Origin: Pseudovibrio axinellae
GTDB lineage: Bacteria; Pseudomonadota; Alphaproteobacteria; Rhizobiales; Stappiaceae
Direction of reading: 5' to 3'
NCBI RefSeq assembly: GCF_900110875.1
Contig: NZ_FOFM01000005.1
Location: 1-64,000 of the forward strand
DNA: 64,000 nt
Shown here: one piece after another, positions 42,293 through 52,547 of the stretch
Numbering within the stretch: position 1 is the stretch's first letter
Layout: each line of letters begins with the position of its first letter
Notes under the pieces: generated by a model
Told to the model about the DNA's origin: nothing
The model's database searches: none
What the model saw: the letters and a program-made list of their open reading frames with translations, nothing else
Made by a program: the position numbers and the translations under genes

Positions 42293-43342
42293 TTATTCCG
42301 GTTCATTGATGTCAGGATCATATTCCTTCACATCCATGCCAAGCAAGTTCCAGCTCTGCTGCATATGCGGTGGCAGCGGCGCTGATACGTCAATTGAACC
42401 GTTGCCCGATGGGTGCGGTATCACGATGCGACGCGCCAAAAGGTGCAGCTTGTTTTGAATACCGCCCGGCAGTTCCCAGTTCTTAATATTGAAGTACTTT
42501 GGATCACCAACAATCGGACAGCCAATGTGTGCAGCATGCGCACGCAACTGGTGTGTACGGCCAGTCACAGGCTTTAAGCTAACCCAGGACAGTTTCTGAC
42601 CAGACTGCTCAACCACGTTGTACAGGCTGACGGCATGTTGTGCTTCCTCGTCCCCATGACGAGCCACTTTCATACGCTCTTCACTCTCATCACGAGCCAG
42701 ATACGTCGAGATGCGGCCCTGACGAGGTTTAGGCACACCAGCAACCATTGCCCAGTAGATCTTGCGTGTGTTCCGGTGACGGAAGGCCTTCGTCAGCTCC
42801 TGAGCTGCACGGCGTGTTTTCGCAACCATCAAAATGCCAGAGGTTTCACGGTCCAGGCGGTGAACAAGACGAGGCTTGTCACCTTTCTGGTTAGTGAATG
42901 CGTCAAGCATACCGTCCACATGGCGGGTTAGGCCTGACCCACCTTGAACAGCAAGACCGGCTGGTTTGTTCAGCACCATCACATGGGCATCTTCAAACAG
43001 GACCATCTGCTCAATTGCTTCACGATCACTATCAACCAGCTTTCGAGGCCGAGGGCGTGCGTTGGCTCTGTCATCTGCTGCCAGCTCGACGCCAAGCGGC
43101 GGAATGCGGACTTCCTGCCCTTCTTCCAGTCGGGTGGAGCTTTCTGCGCGTTTACCGTTTACACGAACCTGCTTTGTGCGCAGCAGCTTTTGCAACCGGC
43201 CAAAACCAAGCTCGGGAAAATTCTCTTTAAACCAGCGATCAAGACGCATACCAGCCTCGTCGGCATCAACACGGCGCATTTCGATCTTAACGGGGCTGCC
43301 ACCATTGTTTTGCGGCGCTTCTTTTTTCTGGGAGCCACTCAT
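42293..43342 (-). CDS. RluA-family 23S rRNA pseudouridine synthase (RluC/D-like)
   Basis: About 349 residues from ATG 43342. An S4 RNA-binding domain (LGFGRLQKLLRTKQVRVNGK) precedes the synthase domain with HRLDRETSGILMVAKTRRAA, which holds the catalytic Asp, KIYWAMVAGVPKPRQGRIST and VSLKPVTGRTHQLRAHAAHI. It isomerises specific uridines in 23S rRNA; the particular site (RluC vs RluD type) is not determined. The frame opens upstream at 43381. Confidence 0.9.
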   Translation of the reverse strand: MSGSQKKEAPQNNGGSPVKIEMRRVDADEAGMRLDRWFKENFPELGFGRLQKLLRTKQVRVNGKRAESSTRLEEGQEVRIPPLGVELAADDRANARPRPRKLVDSDREAIEQMVLFEDAHVMVLNKPAGLAVQGGSGLTRHVDGMLDAFTNQKGDKPRLVHRLDRETSGILMVAKTRRAAQELTKAFRHRNTRKIYWAMVAGVPKPRQGRISTYLARDESEERMKVARHGDEEAQHAVSLYNVVEQSGQKLSWVSLKPVTGRTHQLRAHAAHIGCPIVGDPKYFNIKNWELPGGIQNKLHLLARRIVIPHPSGNGSIDVSAPLPPHMQQSWNLLGMDVKEYDPDINEPE

Positions 43343-43525
43343 GAGTGAAGATCCTGACTTTTTAGTGCGGCGGCAGCACAAAAGGTGCGCCAGCCGTCCT
43401 TATTAAATCTGTTGGCGCTCATTTGGCATCTGAAGCACAAACATGCAAGCCTTTCGCGCCGATTCTACTCGCCAAAAGCAAAAACCATCAAGTTTATATG
43501 AGATTTCGCTGCCCACCTGAAAAAA

Positions 43526-43906
43526 TCAGGCAAGAACCTGCCGTGTTAGATAAAGACCTGCAAACAATGCTGAGACCGAAAAGAAAAGTGAACCCATCAC
43601 ATAAAGAGCCGCAGTAAAAGGCTCTCCGCGTTCCCATAGCACAGCGACGTCAAGCGAAAATGTCGAAAAGGTTGTAAAGCCGCCCAGAAAGCCGGTCGCA
43701 ATCAGATAACGCAGTTCAGATGAGGCATTCATGCGCTGAGCAAGAACCTCAACAAAGACCCCCATCAGCAGAGACCCAAGTATATTAACGGTGATCGTGC
43801 CCCACGGGAAAGATGAACCAAGAAGACGAAGTCCGGCCATTGAAACCAGATGCCGACAAACCGCTCCTGTCCCACCACCAAGTGCAATTAGGATGAGTTC
43901 TTTCAT
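43526..43906 (-). CDS. crcB: fluoride ion channel
   Basis: A 126-residue four-helix membrane protein of the Fluc/CrcB family, which exports fluoride as a dual-topology dimer. Signature LIALGGGTGAVCRHLVSMAG, WGTITVNILGSLLMGVFVEV, and GFLGGFTTFSTFSLDVAVLW with the Phe/Thr/Ser pore pattern. No fluoride riboswitch is apparent in the 50 bases upstream. Only one copy here. GGAG precedes the start. Confidence 0.94.
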   Translation of the reverse strand: MKELILIALGGGTGAVCRHLVSMAGLRLLGSSFPWGTITVNILGSLLMGVFVEVLAQRMNASSELRYLIATGFLGGFTTFSTFSLDVAVLWERGEPFTAALYVMGSLFFSVSALFAGLYLTRQVLA

Positions 43907-43959
43907 GTCTCCTCACTATCGGATTTCAACCGATGTGTCTTGCCCAAACTGTGCTCTTG

Positions 43960-46338
43960 CTAACAACTCTTCGAAAAGACAGTATCAATACGTTCCCTGC
44001 AAGTTTGTATCAGTTTACTCTGAGTTTTCAGATGCCCCTCTTCCTCATCAAGGATCTCATTCAACAAAATACGCAAGTGCCCATCACCTTCAGGCTTGAT
44101 CCTTTGCACAGTCCCATCGTGAGTGTCATAGACATCTCGCAGCAACCTTACCAGTTGCTCAGCTGCGTTAAGCCGCCCCCATAGATAATCATGTTCGCGC
44201 CACCCTTCGTTGAAGAAGGCACCAAACATCTGAAGCTGCGCACCCTTTAGCTGGACCCCGCCCGGACAAAGCAATTGAGCATCAATCGGACTAATACGCC
44301 CGACTTCAATTTTGCGCAGTTCAAAGGCATTAAGTGCCTGCTGAACGGGAAACATGCTCGTGTCGAAAAAGGGGAACCCGATATAGGCTTCAAGAATTTC
44401 TTGCGCCACACGAAGTCCGCCCAGTCGCTCCACGCCCTCAAACACAATAGAATCTGTGAGCCGATCCAGATCGGGAAGACCCATACGCACGAAAAGAAGC
44501 CCCAGAACTTCACCCACGGCATTCCGTCGCTGCCCTGTTTTCTTCAACAACTCAGCAAGATGAATGGTCTGTTTTCCGTAAAATACTCTTGAGTACCTGC
44601 TCCTTAGGTGTGTGATCTGCAAGTAAAGGTCTCGTTTAAAGGCATCCAGATGTCGGACGCATTCAATTGAGCCAACAATCTCTTCATGATGATAAAACGT
44701 GTTGATTTGCTCGATTAAAAAGCGGAGTTGGCGCACCCGATAATCAACATCAAGCCTTTTAAGTTCGCTCAGTGTTTTAGCTTGATCAAGCTGCACTTCC
44801 CCGCCAACTTTTTGAGAGAAGGTCAACGCATTCACAACCAGCTCCTCCACCCTCTCCTGCGTCCAGCCAGACCCTTCCTCGGCCTGTTGTGTGTCAGAGA
44901 GCAGGAAAATCAGGGAGGCAAGGCGTTGTGCCAGATGCCGTAACCGAAGCTGCAAATACCCGGCATTTGCAAAGCCTGCCTGTTCCATTGCAGCTAGGTC
45001 GGCACCTTGATGTATCCCTGAAAAATCTCGCTCAGTCTCAGGCAGGTATCCGTGCTTACCCAACAACACCCGCACCTCACGGCGCACCATAGGAAGAGCA
45101 GCATCCGCAACCTCTTTGAGGCGCTGGACCTTCATATTGATGTTCACAATTTCCTGTAACTCGTCCCCAATTGGCCTATTATGGGGTAGGCGAGACAGTG
45201 AAGCAAATACACTGCGAAAGAAACCTGGCGGCTTTGGTTCCGCTGGCACAGCCCCAAGCGCGAGGGGTTTGGGATCAAGGTAAAGCAATCGCCGCACAAC
45301 CTCGCGCTCCGCTGAGCGGTGTGCAATGGATTCAATAAGCGGCTCGAAAGGCTTATTCATTACCAACCCCCCATCCATAAAGATACGATCACCCTTTTCA
45401 TCGTGATGGGCATGAAGGATGTCTTTTATAAAAGCGTCTTTGTTGTTCCATTCCAAATCATTGGCCGCAAGGATGGAATCCATTTCTGCAATTCTCATCG
45501 GCTTGAAAGCGCCAGGGAAACTGGAAGTAGCGCGAGCAGCGAACACCAAATCAGGAATATAATCGCTTCCCATTTGACTTTCCAAACCGCCTGGCACTTT
45601 ATGGTGTGCGCTGAACTTCAAAATACGCCTGTGATCAAGTTCCTCAACAAACTCAGGATCGCGCAGCGCGATACGCCGCGTAACACCATAAAAGTCTGTT
45701 AGTGTCACAAACAGCTCAAGTCGCTGCCCCGATGGAATGAGTGTTGTACCGCGATCATACTCATCCATCGCCTTGCAGGCTTTCACCATCCAGCCAGCAA
45801 AGCGCTCGCCTGAAAACGGCGCGGTAAACCAATTGGAACTCAGGAAATCGCGCAGTTTGCTTCGCGTTTCCGCATTATTAGAAACATCGCGTCCCATCAG
45901 CAGCAGCAGTTTATCCACCAAAGGCGCAACGGCAGGTTTGGCATACTTACGAAAGCCATACATTTCGTTGGCCAGCTTATTCACGTCTGCAAGTGTAAGC
46001 CACAAGTCGCTATGGTGTTTGAGAGGCAGGTCATGCGCTAAAGCGCGTGCCAGCATAATAGCATTTATGCCTCCTGCAGAAACGCCAGAGATCGCATCAA
46101 TCACAACGCGCATATCCAGCTTCGGGCTGAAGCTTTCCAGAAGGTCATAATAGGCTTGAACCGATCCATCCAGCTCAAGGTCAATCTCAACACCTTGCAA
46201 ACGCTCCTTTAGCACCCGGTGAAGGGCGCGCGAGGCGCGTTGCAAATTTAGCAACTCGCGAGTAACTCCGTGCATGTAAATGGCGAGCGAAACACCGCCG
46301 TAAAGCACAAGTCCTAACCTTAGTTCAAGCTGCCTCAT
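43960..46338 (-). CDS. large patatin-related protein (DUF3376 type)
   Basis: About 792 residues from ATG 46338 (MRQLELRLGLVLYGGVSLAI); the frame opens at 46410. Patatin-like lipase N-terminus: oxyanion-type Gly-rich loop YGGVSLAIYMHG, nucleophile elbow GVSAGGINAIMLA with Ser, and Asp in DGGLVMNKPFEPLIES. Long C-terminal helical part of about 400 residues. The family (TIGR03607) is widespread in alphaproteobacteria and actinobacteria; the lipid substrate is unknown. It follows crcB and precedes rarA on the same strand. Confidence 0.9.
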   Translation of the reverse strand: MRQLELRLGLVLYGGVSLAIYMHGVTRELLNLQRASRALHRVLKERLQGVEIDLELDGSVQAYYDLLESFSPKLDMRVVIDAISGVSAGGINAIMLARALAHDLPLKHHSDLWLTLADVNKLANEMYGFRKYAKPAVAPLVDKLLLLMGRDVSNNAETRSKLRDFLSSNWFTAPFSGERFAGWMVKACKAMDEYDRGTTLIPSGQRLELFVTLTDFYGVTRRIALRDPEFVEELDHRRILKFSAHHKVPGGLESQMGSDYIPDLVFAARATSSFPGAFKPMRIAEMDSILAANDLEWNNKDAFIKDILHAHHDEKGDRIFMDGGLVMNKPFEPLIESIAHRSAEREVVRRLLYLDPKPLALGAVPAEPKPPGFFRSVFASLSRLPHNRPIGDELQEIVNINMKVQRLKEVADAALPMVRREVRVLLGKHGYLPETERDFSGIHQGADLAAMEQAGFANAGYLQLRLRHLAQRLASLIFLLSDTQQAEEGSGWTQERVEELVVNALTFSQKVGGEVQLDQAKTLSELKRLDVDYRVRQLRFLIEQINTFYHHEEIVGSIECVRHLDAFKRDLYLQITHLRSRYSRVFYGKQTIHLAELLKKTGQRRNAVGEVLGLLFVRMGLPDLDRLTDSIVFEGVERLGGLRVAQEILEAYIGFPFFDTSMFPVQQALNAFELRKIEVGRISPIDAQLLCPGGVQLKGAQLQMFGAFFNEGWREHDYLWGRLNAAEQLVRLLRDVYDTHDGTVQRIKPEGDGHLRILLNEILDEEEGHLKTQSKLIQTCRERIDTVFSKSC

Positions 46339-46424
46339 TGCACGCACCAGCCGTCTTTTGCTACGAGTGTGCAAATATGGGTGCCTGAATGCAAACAGAA
46401 ACCCAAACAAAGTTACTTATTGTT

Positions 46425-47735
46425 TTAGCGACCGCCGCGTTCTGCTCTCAAACGATCCCAATATGCCAGACGTTTTTGGATGTCTCGTTCAAAGCCACGT
46501 GCATTGGGCTCATAGTAGCGTTGGCGCCCCATCTTCTCTGGAAAGTAATCCTGACCAGAGAACGCATCTGGTGCATCATGGTCATATTGATAACCCTCAT
46601 TATAACCCATTTGCTTCATCAACTTGGTTGGAGCATTCAAAATGTGCTTGGGCGGCACCAGCGAGCCATGTTCGCGCGCAGCCATCCGCGCGGCTTTATA
46701 AGCCATATATGACGCATTAGATTTGGGAGCCGTCGCCAGATAAACCGCGGCTTGCGCAAGTGCATACTCCCCCTCGGGAGACCCCACCAACTGATAAGCA
46801 TGACGGGCAGCATTCACCTGTACAAGCGCATTTGGATCAGCCATGCCAATATCTTCAGAGGCAATTACAGTGAGACGGCGAATAATGTAAAGCGGGTCTT
46901 CACCACCTTCCAACATACGGCACATCCAGTACAGCGTCGCATCTGGGTCAGATCCGCGGATAGACTTATGAAGCGCTGAGATCAGGTTATAATGCCCGTC
47001 CTTGGTCTTGTCATAAATCGGCGCCCGGCGCTGCACCACTTCAGCTAGGCGTGCACTATCAAAAACCTCATCATCACCTGCAGTACGCCATACATCCTCA
47101 GCCAGCGTCAGGGCAGAACGCCCATCACCGTCTGCCATTCGAACGAGCGACAAACGCGCCTCTTCATCCAATGGCAGATCGCGTCCCATTTCTGCTTCCG
47201 CTTTGCTTAGCAGGTCAATCAACGCCTCTTCATCCAGTGACTTGAAAGTCAAGACATGAGAACGGGACAACAACGCCGCATTCAATTCAAAGCTCGGGTT
47301 TTCCGTCGTTGCTCCAACGAGCGTGATGGTTCCATCTTCCATCACCGGCAAAAAGCTATCCAGTTGCGCGCGGTTAAAACGATGGATCTCGTCCACGAAC
47401 AATAAGGTTCGCTTACCTGAGATGCGCCGCCCCCTTGCCCGTTCAAAACACTTTTTTAGGTCTGCAACCCCAGAGAAAATTGCAGAGATCTGCTCAAATT
47501 CAAGCTCGGTCTCATTAGCCAATAAGCGGGCAACTGTCGTCTTGCCTGTGCCAGGTGGGCCCCAGAAAATGAGAGAACCCAACGAGCCTGAGCGCAGCAT
47601 ACGACTTAAAATACCACTTTCACCCAATAGGTGACTTTGGCCGACAACATCCTCCAGAACACAAGGCCGCAAGCGATCTGCCAGCGGCCGGTGTTCTGGT
47701 TGATCCATCCCATTTACAGAAAACAGATCACTCAT
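46425..47735 (-). CDS. rarA: replication-associated recombination protein A (AAA+ ATPase)
   Basis: A 436-residue AAA+ protein, RarA/MgsA. LRPCVLEDVVGQSHLLGESG, Walker A WGPPGTGKTTVARLLANE, Walker B TLLFVDEIHRFNRAQLDSFL, sensor 1 GATTENPSFELNAALLSRSH, and the C-terminal tetramerisation region (GYQYDHDAPDAFSGQDYFPE). It works at stalled forks, interacting with SSB and clamp loader. It lies 38 bases after the DegP-like gene. Confidence 0.94.
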   Translation of the reverse strand: MSDLFSVNGMDQPEHRPLADRLRPCVLEDVVGQSHLLGESGILSRMLRSGSLGSLIFWGPPGTGKTTVARLLANETELEFEQISAIFSGVADLKKCFERARGRRISGKRTLLFVDEIHRFNRAQLDSFLPVMEDGTITLVGATTENPSFELNAALLSRSHVLTFKSLDEEALIDLLSKAEAEMGRDLPLDEEARLSLVRMADGDGRSALTLAEDVWRTAGDDEVFDSARLAEVVQRRAPIYDKTKDGHYNLISALHKSIRGSDPDATLYWMCRMLEGGEDPLYIIRRLTVIASEDIGMADPNALVQVNAARHAYQLVGSPEGEYALAQAAVYLATAPKSNASYMAYKAARMAAREHGSLVPPKHILNAPTKLMKQMGYNEGYQYDHDAPDAFSGQDYFPEKMGRQRYYEPNARGFERDIQKRLAYWDRLRAERGGR

Positions 47736-47773
47736 GGTCTTTCAACAGTCCTCTTTGCTGCACGCAAGCAGCA

Positions 47774-49219
47774 TTATCTCAAAGTCACCTGACGCAGCTG
47801 ACCAGCACGCTTAAACGTTATATGCCATGTGCGTTGCGGTACCGCAGAAACTTTAGACAGGTCTTTGGTCCGTTCAACTTTACTGCCATTCACCTCAACA
47901 ATGATGTCGCCGGGTTTAAAGCCAACATAGGCAGCTTTGCTGCGGGCCTGAATATCAGCAATCACAACGCCGGAAAACTCATTGTACATACGCAGCTCTT
48001 CTGCAACTGCCGGAGAAAGGTTCATAACCTTTACGCCAGCAAAGGGCGAGCTACCATTAATCTCAAGGGCCTCTCTAGCCACAGTTTCCGGTGCGCGCTC
48101 AAGATTTACATCAACGCGAAAGGCTTCCCCGTTTCGCAAAATCTCAAAAGAAGTCACACCGCCAACCTTCTTCGTCGCAAGGCGGTAACCATAAGCATCA
48201 GGGTCATCAACGTTGATGTCTCCAACAGATAGGATCAGATCACCAACGCGAATGCCTGCACGCTCTGCCGGGCTGCCCTCTTGGATACGTGTTACAAGGA
48301 CGCCGCTCGGGCGCTCCAATGCCAAACTTGCGGCAATATCAGCGCCAACTGGCTGCACACTTGTGCCGACCCACGGACGACGAACAATACCGCCATCATC
48401 TGCCGCTGAAGAAACCACCTCTACCATATTGGCCGGAATGGCAAAGCCAATGCCATTAGAGCCACCAGAGCGCGAGAAGATCGCGGTATTAACGCCAACA
48501 AGGCGGCCTTTCAAATCAACCAGCGCACCACCGGAGTTACCCGGATTAATCGCGGCATCAGTCTGAATAAAGAACTGGTAGTCAGACACGCCCACCTGAT
48601 TTCGTGCCACCGCTGAAACGATCCCTTGCGTTACAGTCTGCCCAACGCCAAACGGGTTACCGATAGCAAGCACCAGATCACCCACTTCCAATTCGTCAGA
48701 GTTGGCAAATGGCACAACCGGGAAAGCACCCTCCGCATCACGTACCTTTAAGACTGCAAGATCAGTTCGCTCATCTTTTAAGATAACATCTGCATCAAAC
48801 TCACGGCGATCAGAAAGAGCAACACGCACCTCATCAGCCCCGGCAATCACATGGTGGTTGGTGATAATTGTCCCATCAGCTGAAACGATCACACCTGAGC
48901 CCAAAGAGCTCTGGACGCGGCTGCGCGAGCGCGGCGCAAAGCGGTCAGACTGATCGCCAAAAAACCGGCGGAAAAAAGGATCATCCAGAAAAGGTGAAAC
49001 TCTGCGCCGTTCCTGCACTGTACGGCTGGCATATACGTTAACAACCGCTGGCGAGACTTTCTTCACCACAGGCGCAAACGACAGAGAAATCTCGCCTTGA
49101 GAGGTAGGTACCGTCTTCTCTGCAGCCAGTGCATGCATGTTCTGCGTTACGAAGGCACCACTCGTTCCAACAACCGAACAAAAAAGCAAGCGAGCAGCAC
49201 ACTTTCTGAGTTGACCCAT
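47774..49219 (-). CDS. periplasmic Do/DegP-like serine protease with two PDZ domains
   Basis: About 481 residues from ATG 49219, chosen because AAGGGA lies 7 bases ahead (frame opens at 49252). Signal peptide (CAARLLFCSVVGTSGAFVTQ). Trypsin-like triad: His in TNHHVIAGADEV, Asp in DERTDLAVLKVRDAE, Ser in NPGNSGGALVDLKG. PDZ1 about 280-370 and PDZ2 near the C-terminus (VVIADIQARSKAAYVGFKPG). The family degrades or refolds misfolded envelope proteins. Immediately upstream of rarA, a conserved order in Hyphomicrobiales. Confidence 0.92.
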   Translation of the reverse strand: MGQLRKCAARLLFCSVVGTSGAFVTQNMHALAAEKTVPTSQGEISLSFAPVVKKVSPAVVNVYASRTVQERRRVSPFLDDPFFRRFFGDQSDRFAPRSRSRVQSSLGSGVIVSADGTIITNHHVIAGADEVRVALSDRREFDADVILKDERTDLAVLKVRDAEGAFPVVPFANSDELEVGDLVLAIGNPFGVGQTVTQGIVSAVARNQVGVSDYQFFIQTDAAINPGNSGGALVDLKGRLVGVNTAIFSRSGGSNGIGFAIPANMVEVVSSAADDGGIVRRPWVGTSVQPVGADIAASLALERPSGVLVTRIQEGSPAERAGIRVGDLILSVGDINVDDPDAYGYRLATKKVGGVTSFEILRNGEAFRVDVNLERAPETVAREALEINGSSPFAGVKVMNLSPAVAEELRMYNEFSGVVIADIQARSKAAYVGFKPGDIIVEVNGSKVERTKDLSKVSAVPQRTWHITFKRAGQLRQVTLR

Positions 49220-49429
49220 TCTCATATCCCTTCGACAAAAGCCCCAATCCAAAATGAATTTCCTTCAAAAAAATTCGGGAGCAACAGGTTACAGATAAGT
49301 CTGCAACAAAGAAATAAAAAGGCCAATCTGTCGGTTTTCAGAACTACCTGCACGTTCCCAAAAACAGATTAATGTTGCTCGATGAGAACACCCCCTCATG
49401 GTCATCCCACTCATAAAGGACGTCAAAAC

Positions 49430-49457
49430 GCAAAACGCCGGGTCCCCCCGGCGCTTC
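49430..49457 (-). terminator. terminator of the chemotaxis receptor gene
   Basis: On the minus strand CGCCGGG pairs with CCCGGCG around a short loop and runs into TTTTGCGTTTTG, about 30 bases after the receptor stop. Confidence 0.7.
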
Positions 49458-49485
49458 ACTCATCCTAAAGGTAGGTCAGCTGAAT

Positions 49486-51684
49486 TTAAGCTGTCCGGAT
49501 ATTTTCAAGATACTCTTCAACCATGCTCCGAAGAACTTCAGACTGGTGGGTCAACTGATTGGCGGCACCAAGCACGTTCTCTGCTTCATGTCCGGCATCA
49601 CTAGCAATCATGCTCACACGAGTGATCGACTGAGCGACCTCAGAGCTGCCTGAGCTCACCTGCTGGATGTTGCTTGAGATGTCAGTTGCAGTAACCGCCT
49701 GTTCTTGAACAGCGCCTGCGATCGCAGTCGCTGCTTCATTCACATTCGCAATCACAGAGCTGATTTCCTTGATCGCAGCAACAGCCTTTTCAGTTTCAGC
49801 CTGCACGGACTGGATCTGCACACTGATCTCGCCAGTCGCCTGCCCTGTCTGGTTCGCAAGGCCCTTCACTTCAGAAGCCACAACCGCAAAGCCTTTTCCA
49901 GCTTCTCCCGCACGAGCGGCCTCAATGGTTGCATTCAGCGCAAGAAGGTTCGTCTGGTCTGCAATGTCATTGATCAGAGAAACCACCTCTCCGATGCGCT
50001 GAGCTGCTTCCAGCAAGCCATTCACAGAAACCTCGGCAGCCTCAGCTTTTTCAGCTGCTTGCTTAGACACATCAGCTGAACGTCGCACCTCGCGGTCGAT
50101 TTCGCCAACAGTTGCAGAAAGCTCTTCAGCTGCACCTGCAACGGCCTGCAAGTTCATCAAAGACTGTTCACTTGCTGACGATACGGTTTGAGCTTCGGAG
50201 TTGGTCTGCTCAGAGATGCTTGCCATGCTTTTCGCAGTGGTCTCAAGATTACCACCCGCATCCGTAACAGTGGTTAGAACATCGCGAACACCGACATCAA
50301 AGCGCTCATTGAGCGCATCAACACGCTTCACTCGCTCTTCCTGTTCCTTCTGCTCTTGCTCCTGCTTGGCATCCAGTTCTTTCGCCCGAATAAGACCAGC
50401 CTGGAACGACTGAACAGCACGGCCAATGTCACCAATTTCGTCTTTGCGCTGTGCGGCCACAATCGCCACATCCAAATTACCATCGGCAATCTGCTTGAGG
50501 TTAAAGGACAAACGGTTCAGCGGTGTAGACAAGCTGCGGGCCATAAAGATGCCGACTGCAGCAACAACCGCCAATACCAGCAGACCACTAATGATGATCT
50601 CTTTGGCCAAGGCATAAACAACAGACAACGCTTCGCTGACATTAGTTTTTGCAACAATCACGCTTGGGAGTTTTTCAAAACCAAGTGGCAGCGCAAGCAC
50701 GAACTGATCATGAACTTCAGCAAAGCCTACATTCGTTTCTGTGTTTGCACGAAGGTCAGCAACGACCTTTTGAACCACTTCAGGATCGTCTTTCTTAACC
50801 AACGCTGTCGGTACATCCGAAAGAACCTGGTTGGAAAGGATTGTCCCATCTATACGCGCGAGATAAGTTTGCCCGGTTTCCCCCATATTCTCACGACTTT
50901 GAAGAACACCGTCAAAGAAGGAAGAATCAAGGCGAACCGTTACCACACCTTTGAAAACACTCTCAGTGAAGTCCTCAACAAAGACCGGAGCTGAAATCAG
51001 CAACGCGGGAGAATTTCCATCCGGCTCATACTGTGCAATCTCAGAATAAAAGACCTCGCCTTCAGCTGCCTTCGATGCCTTTGCAAATTCCGCGCTCAGT
51101 AGACTTCCTGCAAGCTCACCGTCTTTCACATTTTCAAGGAACTCATCAGACTTCGTCGCGGAATAGATCACAAGACCATTAGCATCTGTAATGATGATAT
51201 CGGCGTAACCACCGCCGTTAACACTCGCTACAAAGTCAGGATGTACAACCGCATGGCGCCAGGAGTAGAGGGTCTTATTGCCCGCCCCCGTCAGCTCAAG
51301 TCGTTCAGCTGCCGTAGAACCACTCTTTTGGAAGTAGCCTACGATATCAGCTTTATCGACACCCAGCGAACCAACCGAGGCCAGAAGGTCGGTCATAGCA
51401 ACACGCATCGCGCTGCTTTTCACAAGGCGCTTGATATCGCTATCAACATACAGAAGCTTTTTATCTAGCGTATCACGACGTGCTTGAGCGACAAGTACCA
51501 GCTGCTGCTTGCTCGCCTCAGTCAACGCGCTTTCGGCACGAGTATACCCGAGGAACGCAACAACGGCACTGGCAATGATCGCAAGCCCAACCATGATAAA
51601 TGGTAGGCGAACAGCAATACGATTAAAATTATTCTTGACTCTTGAAGAGGAGGTAGAGCCGCTATCATCAGATTTAGAACGCAT
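49486..51684 (-). CDS. methyl-accepting chemotaxis protein with a periplasmic dCache-type sensor
   Basis: About 732 residues from ATG 51684 (GGGGG ahead; frame opens at 51720). TM1 [20 protein letters not shown], a large periplasmic region of about 310 residues with helical N-terminal part and two beta-rich modules, TM2 [24 protein letters not shown] ([20 protein letters not shown]), and a long cytoplasmic coiled coil with the signalling hairpin [22 protein letters not shown]-type motif. No NWETF-like CheR/B pentapeptide at the end. It stands between rplQ and the DegP-like gene, interrupting an otherwise conserved order. Confidence 0.92.
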   Translation of the reverse strand: MRSKSDDSGSTSSSRVKNNFNRIAVRLPFIMVGLAIIASAVVAFLGYTRAESALTEASKQQLVLVAQARRDTLDKKLLYVDSDIKRLVKSSAMRVAMTDLLASVGSLGVDKADIVGYFQKSGSTAAERLELTGAGNKTLYSWRHAVVHPDFVASVNGGGYADIIITDANGLVIYSATKSDEFLENVKDGELAGSLLSAEFAKASKAAEGEVFYSEIAQYEPDGNSPALLISAPVFVEDFTESVFKGVVTVRLDSSFFDGVLQSRENMGETGQTYLARIDGTILSNQVLSDVPTALVKKDDPEVVQKVVADLRANTETNVGFAEVHDQFVLALPLGFEKLPSVIVAKTNVSEALSVVYALAKEIIISGLLVLAVVAAVGIFMARSLSTPLNRLSFNLKQIADGNLDVAIVAAQRKDEIGDIGRAVQSFQAGLIRAKELDAKQEQEQKEQEERVKRVDALNERFDVGVRDVLTTVTDAGGNLETTAKSMASISEQTNSEAQTVSSASEQSLMNLQAVAGAAEELSATVGEIDREVRRSADVSKQAAEKAEAAEVSVNGLLEAAQRIGEVVSLINDIADQTNLLALNATIEAARAGEAGKGFAVVASEVKGLANQTGQATGEISVQIQSVQAETEKAVAAIKEISSVIANVNEAATAIAGAVQEQAVTATDISSNIQQVSSGSSEVAQSITRVSMIASDAGHEAENVLGAANQLTHQSEVLRSMVEEYLENIRTA

Positions 51685-52033
51685 ATGAGCCCCCGAGTAG
51701 TTCGTTGGCCATATATTCAACTTATAGTATTAAACTCTGCTTAAAACAATTATATAAAATACCATTCAAATCGCAGAAATGACAAATAAATGAAGGATCT
51801 ACCTGCGACGGCTGTCGAACGACACACAAATCCACAGCGGTACCTGCGGTCATCTACGTACGACCGGAAGTGACGCTCAAAACTCTTCCGTATACGTCAG
51901 GATATCCTAATCCATTCAAAAATATAGCAATGCGAAGTTCCGTGCTGGAATCCCCGAACATGAAAATCGTTCAGTCACAAAAAAAGGCAGCCAATTGGCC
52001 GCCTTTTTTCAAATCGCTTATGCAAATAGCAAA
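51685..52033. other. 349-base gap between chemotaxis receptor and rplQ
   Basis: It contains the promoter region of the receptor, and at its right end the terminator of the ribosomal operon (51979-52010). No gene seen. Confidence 0.6.
51979..52010 (-). terminator. terminator of the ribosomal protein/rpoA operon
   Basis: On the minus strand AAAAAAGGC(G)GCC pairs with GGCTGCCTTTTTTT around AATT, 25 bases past the rplQ stop. Confidence 0.87.
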
Positions 52034-52465
52034 CTATGCAGCAACGTCAGCTTCAGCAGCTTCATCGGCAGCAACGCGTGCACGATCTTCAGCGCCTTTT
52101 GCTTCTACGTCGCGGTCAACCAGCTCAATAACAGCCATAGGTGCGTTATCACCATGACGGAAGCCAGCCTTCAGCACGCGAGCGTAACCACCCTCACGGT
52201 CTGCGTAACGCTCTGCAAGAGTATCGAACAACTTCGATACCATTGCGATGTCACGGATCTGGGAAATAGCTTGACGACGTGCATGCAGGTCGCCGCGCTT
52301 GCCCAGAGTGATGAGCTTCTCGATGATTGGACGCATCTCTTTTGCTTTCGGAAGCGTCGTAACAATCTGCTCATGCTGGATGAGCGAAGCTGCCATGTTA
52401 GCGAACATCGCTTTACGGTGGCTTGACGTCCGATTGAGCTTGCGGCCGGATTTACCGTGGCGCAT
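52034..52465 (-). CDS. rplQ: 50S ribosomal protein L17
   Basis: A 143-residue bL17, recognisable from [20 protein letters not shown] and [20 protein letters not shown] and [20 protein letters not shown]. It sits near the tunnel exit on the 50S subunit. It is the last gene of the cluster, after rpoA as in most bacteria. The C-terminal end is Ala/Glu-rich, an extension common in alphaproteobacteria. Confidence 0.97.
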   Translation of the reverse strand: MRHGKSGRKLNRTSSHRKAMFANMAASLIQHEQIVTTLPKAKEMRPIIEKLITLGKRGDLHARRQAISQIRDIAMVSKLFDTLAERYADREGGYARVLKAGFRHGDNAPMAVIELVDRDVEAKGAEDRARVAADEAAEADVAA

Positions 52466-52547
52466 GGCCCTCTCCTTTGTTAAGTCAATTGCGATCTAGT
52501 ATATCAGACCGCCGGAACCTCACGCAAAGCGCTCGGTTCCTGTTCCT

